This document shows, piece after piece, positions 21,758 through 31,677 of a DNA stretch of 64,000 nucleotides. Where the stretch lies: NCBI GenBank assembly GCA_002633025.1, contig NMRB01000336.1, positions 176,590 through 240,589 on the forward strand, written 5' to 3'. The notes beneath the pieces were generated by a model. The model did not search any database, had not been told where the DNA came from, and was given only the letters and a program-made list of their open reading frames with translations. The translations under genes were made by a program, and so were the position numbers. Origin of the DNA: Notospermus geniculatus. Taxonomy: Eukaryota > Nemertea > Pilidiophora > Heteronemertea > Lineidae. The stretch's first letter is position 1, and each line of letters begins with the position of its first letter.

Positions 21758-23323
21758 TGGGCGGTTATATCCGCAAAAAGTAGATGTTGACAAAACAGAC
21801 ACGTTGGTTACAAAATCAGAGACGTGCTTTTAGAAAACAAAGATCTTCTCTGACAAAACAGAGACGTCCAGCTGCGATCGTTCACAGAGAGGAGACGTTG
21901 GGTGATACTGGAGTCGTTAAAAAAATTTGGAGACGTGGCCTTTTCAGAGAAGTTCAATTTTTCAAACGTCGCGATATTTTGAATGGTACGCAATACACAG
22001 ACGTTGACATAATTTGGAGACGTGCATTTTTTAGAGACGTTGGGTGGCGCTCGCGGCAGTTAAAGGTGAACTAGCCGTTATTTACCTCCTGTCCAGACAA
22101 ATTTTAATGAGGTCGAATTTGTTTGGATGTTGGTGCATGGTGATGTCCCATCATGCCTCAGCATGAATTAAGATGAAAGGGAGGGGGCGCTATGACAGCT
22201 TTCCTGAAAATCAGTATTTACCGTAGTTGAGGCCTGTGGGTTGATTTTTTTTAAAAATTCCTTCGCAGTGCATTATTACTAGGGGGGTGTCTATAAAACG
22301 CCTGGCTCAAAACTAAAATAATAGGTGGCGTTGCTGAGATATTAATACATTTATGTTTTTGGTCATAAGTTCTGAATGGGTTAACATATTGACGTAATTC
22401 TAGTACGTTCATCATTTACACATGTAAAAAATTCGGTCAGGTGACCCAGTTATGGTTATCTCCGCTTGGTTAGGATAGCGCCACTAGTTGCAGGAAGGAA
22501 GGCCCAGGAAGTCCAAGTATTCTGTTTTACTGAAAAAGATGAGGAAGGGGGTTAAATGCGGAAAATTGCATTATGTAAATAATGAATGTACAAGAATTAG
22601 GTCAATATGTTAACCCATTCAGAACTGATGACCAAAAACTTAAAAGCGTTAATACCTCAGCAGCGCCACCTATTATTTTAGTTTTGCGCCCGACGTTTTG
22701 TAGATACATCCCAGTACTAATGCACTGCGAAGGAATTTAAAAAATACTTGCCAATGGGGCTAAACTACAGTGAAAACCGATTTTCACGAAATTGATCGCA
22801 GCGCCCCCTTTCATCTTAATTCATGCTGAGGAATGATGGGACATCACCATGCACCAACATCCAATCAAATTCGACCTCATTAAAATTTGTCTGGACAGGA
22901 GGTAAATAACGGCTAGTTCACCTTGAACTGCCGCGAGCGCCACCCAACGTCTCCGAAAATGAACGTCTCCAAATTATGTCAACGTCTGTGTATTGCGTAC
23001 CATTGAAAACTATTGCTACGTTTGAAAAATTGAACGTCTCTGAAAATGCACGTCTCCAAATCATGTCGACGTCTGTGTATTGCGTACCATTCAAAATTAT
23101 CGCGACGTTTGAAAAATTGAACGTCTCTGAAAAGGCCACGTCTCCAAATTTTGTTAACGACTCCAGTATCACCCAACGTCTCCTCTCTGTGAACGACTCC
23201 AAATCGCAGCTGAACGTCTCTGTTTTGTCAGAGAAGATCTTTGTTTTCTAAACGCACGTCTCTGATTTTGTAACCAATGTGTCTGTTTTGTCAACGTCTA
23301 CTTTTTGCGGATATAACCGCCCA
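21758..23323. mobile_element. 1.57-kb fold-back transposon, TA-flanked
   Basis: Nearly the whole element is an inverted repeat: arms of about 680-730 bases around a spacer near 22440-22590. Ends are TGGGCGGTTATATCCGC and inverse, with TA on both sides (21756-21757 and 23324-23325). The outer 300 bases of each arm carry an irregular series of AGACGT/ACGTCT motifs (GAGACGTGC, AACGTCTCTG). No transposase is visible. A fragment with the same end is at 63168. The arms differ by several percent, so this is an old insertion and not an assembly mirror. Confidence 0.75.
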
Positions 23324-24144
23324 TAGTGGGGCAGCTATCATTCGACAGCATGCATAAATTATGGAATGAGATACAGTGCTACGAGACTGGTATCCGGTAA
23401 CTCGTAACACCATACCTATGTGCATGCGTTGTAGTACTAGGCGCGATGTTTGGTTGTTACATCAAGTGGTATTTCCCCACTGCATTGCATGGTTTATTTG
23501 TGAATTACCAACTGGCGAGTACACATGAAGGAACGTCCCTTACTCCACCGAAACGGGGTGGGTTTCCCCAGGGCATTGTAACGCGCTATGCAGAGTGGAA
23601 ATGTCCTGGGTTCCCAGGATGAAGGCACAAGCGTCGAGAACAAGCTGAGGTGCTCAGAAAAGGATGAAGTTGGGTATGTGTTAGGTATGCCCACATTCGA
23701 TAAGTTAAATTGAGAAATGCAGGGCAAACATTTCTTAGTTCTTGACCACCTTGACTAATGAACAGTATGCCCTTGGTTGTGGTTGTATAACACATACATT
23801 GCACACTCCGTTTAATTAACGAACACAGTTTTTGAGTGAATTGGAAATGATGACTGCTTTAATACATGCGTGAGATTTGTCCTTAAAGCGAATGGCTCGT
23901 GTGGTTTTGGTGGTACCTCCCATAGAGAGTGAACCTAGTCTCCAGGCAAAGCCATGCTCCAGTCATAGGCAAAACCTGTGCAAATATGCGAACGTGCACC
24001 TGGGGACGAGGTTCCATTAAAAATTTGTTAAAATGGGTTAATGACATTTTCAAATTCAGTCGGTCAAAATGTACATTTTGTAGGGCCTACTATTCACATT
24101 GATTTCGAAGCGGCAGATGTTGCAGAATACGCCTCCGAAATTTA
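23324..24144. other. Unassigned stretch
   Basis: No gene supported. At 23883 a short AAAGCGAATGGCTCG word is shared with the outer arms. Confidence 0.4.
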
Positions 24145-24275
24145 GCTGTCTAATGCATTTCCCATTAAACTAAAATCCTTCTTTCGCCTTTTTCTCAAAA
24201 CGGCGCTTGATTTGAGGACATGTCAACAAACAACTGTCAACAAACCCCGCGAGCCATTTGCTTTAACTGTTTCTG
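24145..24275. repeat. Right outer arm
   Basis: Inverse of 21170-21304 with a few indels. Confidence 0.65.
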
Positions 24276-24340
24276 CGGTTGATGTTGAAGTTACTAGTGT
24301 TGTAGTTTGTTCCTCTGGAGAATTAGACAATGGATCCTTT

Positions 24341-24390
24341 TTGACGGCATCACTTGTTGATTTTAATCAACAAACAAGTGATGCCGTCAA
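24341..24390. repeat. 50-bp palindrome TTGACGGCATCACTTGTTGA
   Basis: 22-base arms are inverted with one short indel (AACA). A strong hairpin of unknown role. Confidence 0.7.
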
Positions 24391-24825
24391 GTAGGATAGG
24401 TTAAACCTTATCCAGCAAACTACATTCCAGTCAGTAATTTATAGAAAGAAAAATGACAAAAGGAGGACAAAAATAAGAGATCTGAACTTCGATGAGGCAT
24501 TGTGGAAATTTCCGTTTCTCACGAATGCAGAGATGGTGAGTGCAGAGTACATAATTTCAGGCATCACAGTACCAGGAATCAAGCCATGTCACAGCTTGTA
24601 CGGCAATCAACAAAAATCCCATGTATGAAGATTCACTTTGCAGTGTTGTTTAGACTGAGCAGAGAAGGGACTACACCCTGTGGTCACTTTAGTACGTATG
24701 GCCACACGAACAGATTCCCAGTTACTAGTGCCGAATCGGTTAATGTCGTCCTGGGTATAACAGAAATATACCCAGGTTCAATGTCGCCCCACAAAACTGT
24801 ACCCTGGGTATAGTTCGATCTCCAG

Positions 24826-24900
24826 AATTCACGAATTTTCGACCCCAACCGGGGTCTTTTTCAAGTGGAATCTGTAACTCTAGAAAAGACTGAGCTGAAA
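24826..24900. repeat. TTTTCGACCCC hairpin module, single arm
   Basis: TTTTCGACCCC AACC GGGGTC followed by CTCTAGAAAAGACTGAG. The same module is found at 52940-53109 and 58236-58451, there duplicated into large palindromes. Confidence 0.55.
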
Positions 24901-24943
24901 CCCGAATGTAGAACTAACACCTGTGTAGACAGGATGAGTGAGC

Positions 24944-25088
24944 AATTAAGGAAAGAATAGTGTCCAAACACCACGGATAGTTGCTGGACCTAATTAAGAG
25001 AGTGGATGTAATTAAGGAAAGAAAAGTGTCCAAGCCCCACGGATGGTTGCTGGACCTAATAAAGAGAGTGGATGTAATTAAGGAGACA
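24944..25088. repeat. 66-bp tandem repeat, about 2.2 copies
   Basis: AATTAAGGAAAGAA begins copies at 24944, 25010 and 25076 (partial). Copies differ at a few bases. Confidence 0.75.
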
Positions 25089-25112
25089 CTGATTTAGCTG
25101 AAAGAAAAGGGT

Positions 25113-26287
25113 TTAAAGACCGACCTCGGGTATAAAAGGCACATCACCTGTCACTGATGCATTACTGACCCGCTTGTAGTGCATTACAGAGCTCCAACGG
25201 TCATGAACACAAATATCCCAATATCTTTGTCAGAACTGCAGGAAATTTCCTGGAAAATGTCAGTCATATCTATGAATATACCAACACCATTCTCCTCTTG
25301 TCTTATGTCTTAAATCTCAGCCAATGAGGAGAAAAGACATGATTTTAGGGGAAAGCCTTCTAAATTTTGAATATGATGGACACTCGGAGGCGGTCCTTAG
25401 GCCTCCATAGGTAGCGAATCAGATGCAAGTTGACCTTGCTTCATCCTGTTCCCGTATGAGATGGAAAGATCAGAGGAATTTTATTTAGGTCAGCTGCTGA
25501 CAGCACTTTAGCGACCATGAAAACTGTCAGAGCCAATTAGTTGCTTGGAGGATGCTCTCTTCTATTCCTGGGCCAATTGCTATTGCATTTTTGAAATAAA
25601 TTTTGTTGTACATTATACTAGCAGATTTTCTCGTGAAATGACCATGATTTGCTGAATGTGAAGCCAACATTTGACACATAACATGTATTTTTACTGACTA
25701 GCATCATTAATACACACCATTGGTGAAGGGGTAGGCCTTGAATACGAGCAAATTTTTGATATCATTGAAAAGTTGGCCTTGGTGGCCTTGTCCAGAATTA
25801 TCCAACTACTGTACAGTTCTTTGGATCAAACATGTTGGTCCTATACACATGCTACGTGTAGCTATAAATGAACCGTCATGCTATTCTGCTTAGGCCCTTT
25901 TGTTACAGGCCTTTATCCCTTATGCCCACTGTACACGGTCGAATTTTTCATCCAATTTTCTGAACATGCTCAATAAAGGTCTAGATGCAGGTTTACCCCC
26001 AGTGGGACTATAGAGTCTGAATTTCCAAAAACGTGGGTGAAAAATTTCGTCTGCATGAAAAATGCTGGTTTCCAAAATGGCAGGAGGGAATTCAACGACA
26101 GTAATTCACCTTGACATGATACCACATAGCCACTTGAGACTGTAAACACTCATCACACTTCACTTGTCAGGCCTAATTAGTTTCAGGACACCATTGCTCA
26201 GACCAACTGCATGTAGTCTATTGTGGGCTGGCCCAAGTTAATTGCCTTCCACCCGGAGTTTGCTGCTGCTTCGAGGTCGGTCTTTAA
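25113..26287. mobile_element. TTAA-flanked element with 12-bp inverted ends
   Basis: TTAA AGACCGACCTCG at 25113-25128 is the exact inverse of 26272-26287. TTAA at both ends is the piggyBac-type target. The 1.17-kb interior has no long frame, so it would be non-autonomous. Evidence is limited to the 16-bp match. Confidence 0.45.
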
Positions 26288-26373
26288 TAAATATGACATG
26301 TGTAATACATAACAAGCACAAAGCGAAAAGATGCATGGAGGTCAACACAAAGTAAAAGAATATAAAGGAAGTC

Positions 26374-26374
26374 A
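26374..26374. other. Single-N contig join at the 5' LTR
   Basis: One N directly before the LTR sequence begins to match the 3' LTR, so the true 5' end of the element and its target duplication are lost. Confidence 0.8.
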
Positions 26375-27034
26375 NAAAGATAGTTTTAACCATCATATGG
26401 GGTACAGTTTTAGATGGGCAAGCACAGAGGTAAATATTAGAGAAGGCTTAAAGCCCTTTATTTGAGATGATGAGCCCTTAGGAAAAGTTTACGGCCTGTT
26501 TTTTGGCCGCGGTCCAAGTTTTGGAACTTGTGCGTGTGCAGTGTGCGATTCTGGGCTGCGGTGCTCCACTTAAGTCCCTCATAAGTTTGGTACGCAGCAG
26601 TTACAGCTCTCCTAGAGGTTTTCTAGCGAATCTATGAATCTCCCTACTTCTTCCAAGGCATTAGATGTCAATAAATAAGCCAATTTTCTGTGTTTTTGGA
26701 GTGTCAAAAAAGACACAGGTCATGTCCAAATTCTGTCAACTTAGTTTCTATCACCACCGACAGGTGGCAGCACGTACTGGTCTATGCTGAATTGTGTCAT
26801 GAGGAAAGATTGCCACATTTGAGTGTTGTATTGGATATTTTTATGATTGTTACAGTCCTGTAAGCTACTTACGGATATGTTTCTCGAGACTTAGGGCACT
26901 TTTGTATTTTTACAGCTTTTACGTGGGTTCAGAGGATGTGAAGCCATCATACAGACAGAAAGAATAAAGAATACAGTTTTGGTGAAATATCCACGGTTAT
27001 TGAATTTATTCAACGACAGACGATAACCGCTACA
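26375..27034 (+). repeat. 5' LTR of the BEL/Pao element (5' truncated)
   Basis: It matches 40614-41272 and ends GATAACCGCTACA. The start is lost at the N. It contains AATAAAGAATACAG near 26965, a candidate polyadenylation signal inside the LTR. Confidence 0.88.
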
Positions 27035-27070
27035 GTAAAAGCTCTGTGATCAAGGTACGTTAAAGAAACT

Positions 27071-28178
27071 ATGGATCGAAAGGCCTTTAGTGACTTTCTC
27101 GACAAACAACGTCAAGAACTAGAGATAGAAGTACTGCGTCTCGCAGAGGAGTTAGCCAGTTTCTGGAGCTCTGCCACACGTGCAAGGGAGAGACGTCAGA
27201 ACGAGGATCCACCTAACCTGGATGGACCTTATCCCCTTAGTCGCGAAAGGGATAGGACAACGCATGAGTCCACGTCAGAACCGAGTGAGCCGTCACCGGC
27301 TGAAGAGGCTGCCTCAAACTGTGAGGGGGATAGGACAACGCATGGGTCCACGTTAGAACTGAGTGAGCTGTCACTGGCAGAGGACGCTGCTTCAGACTGT
27401 GAGGGTGATTTGGAAGCTAGACCGATAGACACTAGCACACCTAAGTCTAGTGACCCGAGTAGTGATTCGACTGACAAGCCGAGTGATCTGGCCAGATTAG
27501 CTGACCTGATCGCTGCCAAGCAGACAAATTGGTCCAACTTGCCAACGATCGAACCGGATGTTTTCAAGGGAGATTATATTCAGTATCCGATCTGGATTAA
27601 AAGTTTCGAAAGCTTGATTGAGGGACCGATAAAATCCGATTCTCAGAGACTGTTCTATTTATCTCGCTACACGGATGGAGACGCCAAAGACGCAATTCAA
27701 GGATTGCTGACCTTGAACTCTGACACTGCCTTCCAGCAGTGCAAAAACCTTTTGAAGGAAAGGTTTGGTGATCCCTTCATTGTATCAGATGCGTACAGGA
27801 AAAGAGTACGAGATTGGCCACACATCAAGCCCGGAGATGCTGCACAGCTTAGGAAATTTGCCGATTTCCTCACTCATGCTCTCACTGCCATGGAATCTAT
27901 TCACTACTTGAAAGTCTTGGATGACCCAGAGGAAAATCGGAAAATGCTTCGCAAACTGCCAAGATATGTCGCCGACCGTTGGTCGAGACAGGTTGATAAG
28001 AGCCTCTATGATGCAGATGGTAAGACAAAACAGGGCAGTAGGTATCCCTCATTCAAGGAATTCTGTCAATTTCTCAATACTGAAGCTCGGATCGCGTGCA
28101 ATCCGGTCACAGCCAGGCCTACCGAGGGTGATGGGAAGAGTGGAAATCATAAAAGAGGATCGCAGAGAGGCAGCAGCA
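27071..28178 (+). pseudogene. BEL/Pao gag, first part
   Basis: Opens with MDRKAFSDFLDKQRQELE and a Ser/Glu-rich region with two diverged copies of a DRTTH.ST segment (residues about 60-110). A typical BEL/Pao gag core follows (PDVFKGDYIQYPIWIKSFESLI ... FYLSRYTDGDAKDAI ... LLKERFGDPF). The core packages RNA in the retrotransposon particle. The frame runs into the 603-bp insertion and stops at 28237 inside it. ATG 27071 is 36 bases after the LTR. Confidence 0.85.
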
Positions 28179-28781
28179 CACTCTTAAAAAATTCTTGTCA
28201 CCGCAACTTGTCTGCGAATATGGATGAGATGCTTTAATCAGCCTGACAAATTACGTCATTCATGACACAATTTACTTGTCATGGCGAGTCGCACATCTCT
28301 GTGACGAGTTCAGTTTATCCAGTTGACAAGGTCTCTAGTTATGGCGATAAGTTTCAGGTTGCAGGACATTATTGCGCATGCGCTTCCCTCACATTTATCG
28401 CTCAATTTCTTGAACTCTAAGCATGCTGTCACCATCGTTACCTCAATAGCCACGAGGGTTTAGGGTTTATGTCTAGTAGTTTATACATTTCATAGGTCGT
28501 AGGTTCGAATCCCGCCGTAGGCCCTGAAATTTGGGAGAGTTTTTCTTTCATATGTACCTGTTATTAGTACTTGTAACTACCGCATAACGGTATCTTGGCG
28601 CGTAATTTTTAATTTTTGTGTAGCCTGAATGACGAGATGTAGTTGTTTCAATGATAAGATGTCTCTTTTCCGAGGATGACAAGTTAAAAACTTGTCAATT
28701 GACAAGATAGACCCAGTCAATTTAAGCATATTCTGAGAACGAGTTCCAGCTTGTCAGTACGACGAGAATTTTTTAAGAGTG
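28179..28781. mobile_element. 603-bp inverted-repeat element in gag
   Basis: Ends CACTCTTAAAAAATTC and inverse, flanked by CA on both sides (28177-28178, 28782-28783). Gag continues in frame right after it. The interior has repeated TTGTCA/TGACAA words. A lone B-box-like GGTTCGAATCC occurs near 28501, but no A box, so it is not a tRNA gene. The superfamily is not assignable from a 2-bp duplication. Confidence 0.75.
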
Positions 28782-30593
28782 CAACAAGGACGGGAAGTCT
28801 GGTGTCAAAGCCAGGTCGTTCGTTACACATTCAACACCAGACCAACAGAATCAGCAACCCCCTCCAAAATCGGAGCAACCCCGTCCACAATCAGAGTCAC
28901 GAACAGTCCCGCCAACCAAACCTAAACCAACTTGTCGTCTTTGCCAAGGTGAACATAAGATCATTGATTGTCCACAGTTTGTAAAAATGAACTTGAAGGA
29001 TCGGCAATCAACTGTCAGGGAAAGGGGACTCTGCTGGGGATGTCTTAACCCCGGTCACAGGAAGCAAGACTGTCGAAGGAAACTCACATGCAATGTTTGC
29101 AAGAAGACTCATCCTACAATACTTCATGAATTTACTCCTGCAGGGACCACCCAACCAGATGCTGCAGTGACACATAATGTCCGGACTGCCGATACCAAAG
29201 GGAAATCTCAACCACAGGCACACTCTCTGATTGTTCCTGTCACTCTATACCATGAGCAACAACCTGATAAGAAGACCGATGTGTACGCTATACTGGACCC
29301 CCAGTCGGATACGTGCTTCGTGGCACAATCTACGGTGAAGAAAATGGGGGCCAGCGGAGTGGATGTTCAGTTGAAACTTACTACAATGTTGGATGAGGAG
29401 ATCATCAAGACAAGGAAAGTCAATGGCCTTCGCATTCAGGACATGGAGCAGAACTTAGATCTAGCAATGCCTGTTGTCTATGAACGCAACATCATACCAG
29501 CCAACCTAAGTCAAGTACCCCGGCCAGAAACCGTCAGGAAGATTCCACACTTGAAAGAAATCGCTGAGAAGCTACATCCCTACCGTGAGGACATGGAGAT
29601 TGGAGTTCTTATCGGTCTGAACTGCCCCCGACTTCTGAAGCCTAGAGACGTAATAGCTGGACAGGACGATGATCCGTACGCGGTCCGCACAGACCTTGGA
29701 TGGGGTGTTATCGGCTGCTTAAAAGTCAAGGATCAGGAAGACGACCACGATAGTAGCGATAGCGAAAGGAGTCAACAGGGTCGAGCCTGCCATTTTGCAT
29801 ATAGAACCACCACCAAAGAGATAACTCCAGCAGAGATCAACAGACTATTTGAAGGAGACTTCAGTGAGCGGAATATAACAGGAGAGATGTCTGTTCAGGA
29901 TCAGAGGTTTCTTTCCATCGTCAAGGGGGGCATACGACAAAGAGAGGACGGCCATTTTGAAATCCCTCTTCCATTCAAGGAGGAAAACGTCAGTCTACCA
30001 AACAATTTGCACCTAGCCAAGAAACGACTGAACAACTTGCGCCACAAAATGGTCAAGAACTCGGAATATAGGCAGAAATACACTGAATTCATGGACAATA
30101 TGATAGCTAAGGGTCATGCAGAAAAAGTTCCACAGAATCCGACAGAGAAGGGCAGCCTGGTGTGGTACCTCCCGCACCATGGGGTTTTCCACCCTAGGAA
30201 GGACAAGATCAGAGTTGTATTCGATGCCAGCGCTGAATACCAAGGAGAAAGCTTGAATCGTCATCTGCTTCAAGGCCCAGATCTAATGAACAGTGTAGCC
30301 GGAATTCTGACCCGCTTCAGGAAAGAGCCAGTAGCTGTGACATGTGATATAGAGGCCATGTTTTATCAGGTCCTCGTTCCAGAGCAAAATCGTGATTGCC
30401 TTCGATTTCTATGGTGGGAAAATGGACAGCTGCACAGTGATCCCATAGAGTACAGAATGACTAGGCATATTTTCGGTGCCACATCCGCACCTGGATGCCC
30501 CAACTTCGCGTTGAAAGAGACAGCGAGTCGTTTTGAAGGACAATTTGGGAAGACAGCAGCAGATTTCATACGAAGTGATTTCTACGCTGATGA
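28782..30593 (+). pseudogene. BEL/Pao gag end, protease and RT start
   Basis: Continues the BEL frame: a Pro/Gln-rich linker, then Cys/His knuckles (CRLCQGEHKIIDC; CWGCLNPGHRKQDC; CNVCKKTHPTILHEF) that bind RNA. The aspartic protease has the active-site region AILDPQSDTCFV, where the usual DSG/DTG is changed. RT follows (VVFDAS, CDIEAMFYQV, FGATSAPGCPNFAL) and the segment breaks within the catalytic YADD. The frame is open from 28782 without stops. The PAT element starts at the last Asp codon. Confidence 0.87.
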
Positions 30594-30678
30594 CTGTAGT
30601 CAGGCTCCACAACGCCAGTACACCGTAACGTGGTGACACCTAGCGTGTCACCACCATATTAGCCAGTCTCTGTTCAGT
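30594..30678 (+). repeat. PAT terminal repeat A1
   Basis: 85 bases identical, as far as I compared, to A2 at 35926-36010. It contains a small inverted word, GTGGTGACAC..GTGTCACCAC, which can form a hairpin. Confidence 0.85.
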
Positions 30679-30738
30679 GCACGTGCCATCACTGACTCAG
30701 ACCAAACCACGGTCGTCCAAGTTCCGAAAATTTTAGGA

Positions 30739-31662
30739 ATGTCTCAGAGCGATAAACAACAAAGTGAATCGGTTACGGTAGGACAGGTTATTCTAGACAA
30801 ATTAGAGACCTTAACTGAGCAAAACAAAGATTTAATAGGCCGAATTACGGCTTTAGAAAACCGTGAAGTTCGTCAACAACAAGGCCAAGGACACGCCCAA
30901 GATGGCGGCGATGATCAACAATATGACCTTGAGCATGTTGAGCACGTGGAGGCAAACCAGCCCTTGAACGAGCCATACCAGGCCCAAAACCCTGAGGTCC
31001 CCGTCCCGCCCCCAGTTCCACAAACACACCGTTACTATTCTAAACAGCGTACGGCGGACCTGCAGGGGAATTTCGTAGAGATAAAGAGACATTTAGCGAA
31101 CGTACGGCTACCGCCCGATCTGTGCCTACACGAGTCGAGAACTGGCATCTCCAGGGAACATCAGACAGTTCTCAATATTTTGACGCAAAATGCGCGCTAT
31201 GTAGAGACTGCGCTCAGGAAGCTGAGCACCATAGACAAAAACAGAGCGGCAGAATCAGATTTTGAAGAATTGTTTGGCATTTTGTTTGCAAATATTCGCT
31301 ACTTACAAGACGAATACTCAGTACTTGTCGTTTCGTCATCCTCAGATAAGGATACAGCCAAACTCTTCAGACAATTCCGCAAAAACACCTCCGGGTTATC
31401 GGAGGAGGCGATAGAGGACTTCCGACGGGCTGCTAGCATAACAGAGCACCGTCCGTCTTCGAACCAGAATCAGAGAGGCAACAGCTTCAGGGGGCGCGGT
31501 AACTTTGGTAACTTTGGTCGTGGTAACTTTGGTCGCTCCTTCCCATACGGTGGTAATCGCAGCAGCGGAGCCTACAATACGTTCACCGGACGTCGATTTG
31601 GGAATCAGCCAGGTAACAGGCAGCAGTCAAATTTCTCGACAACTGAGGACGAAACAGCTTAG
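30739..31662 (+). CDS. PAT/DIRS gag-like protein
   Basis: 307 residues. An N-terminal coiled-coil-like stretch (residues 1-45, LDKLETLTEQNKDLIGRITALENRE) is followed by a Pro/Gln-rich linker, a helical core, and a C-terminal Gly/Arg/Asn/Phe-rich tail (repeated GNFGRGNFGR) that probably binds RNA. No zinc knuckle is seen. This is the usual first gene of DIRS-like elements. RT starts 15 bases after its stop in another frame. Confidence 0.75.
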   Translation: MSQSDKQQSESVTVGQVILDKLETLTEQNKDLIGRITALENREVRQQQGQGHAQDGGDDQQYDLEHVEHVEANQPLNEPYQAQNPEVPVPPPVPQTHRYYSKQRTADLQGNFVEIKRHLANVRLPPDLCLHESRTGISREHQTVLNILTQNARYVETALRKLSTIDKNRAAESDFEELFGILFANIRYLQDEYSVLVVSSSSDKDTAKLFRQFRKNTSGLSEEAIEDFRRAASITEHRPSSNQNQRGNSFRGRGNFGNFGRGNFGRSFPYGGNRSSGAYNTFTGRRFGNQPGNRQQSNFSTTEDETA

Positions 31663-31677
31663 GACCATGACTCTGGA

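Noticed and set aside
27229-27567. Minus-strand frame of 112 codons under gag
   Set aside because: Antisense of the Ser/Glu-rich gag region.
28495-28525. B-box-like GGTTCGAATCC suggesting a tRNA gene
   Set aside because: No A box, no cloverleaf pairing, and it lies inside a transposon.
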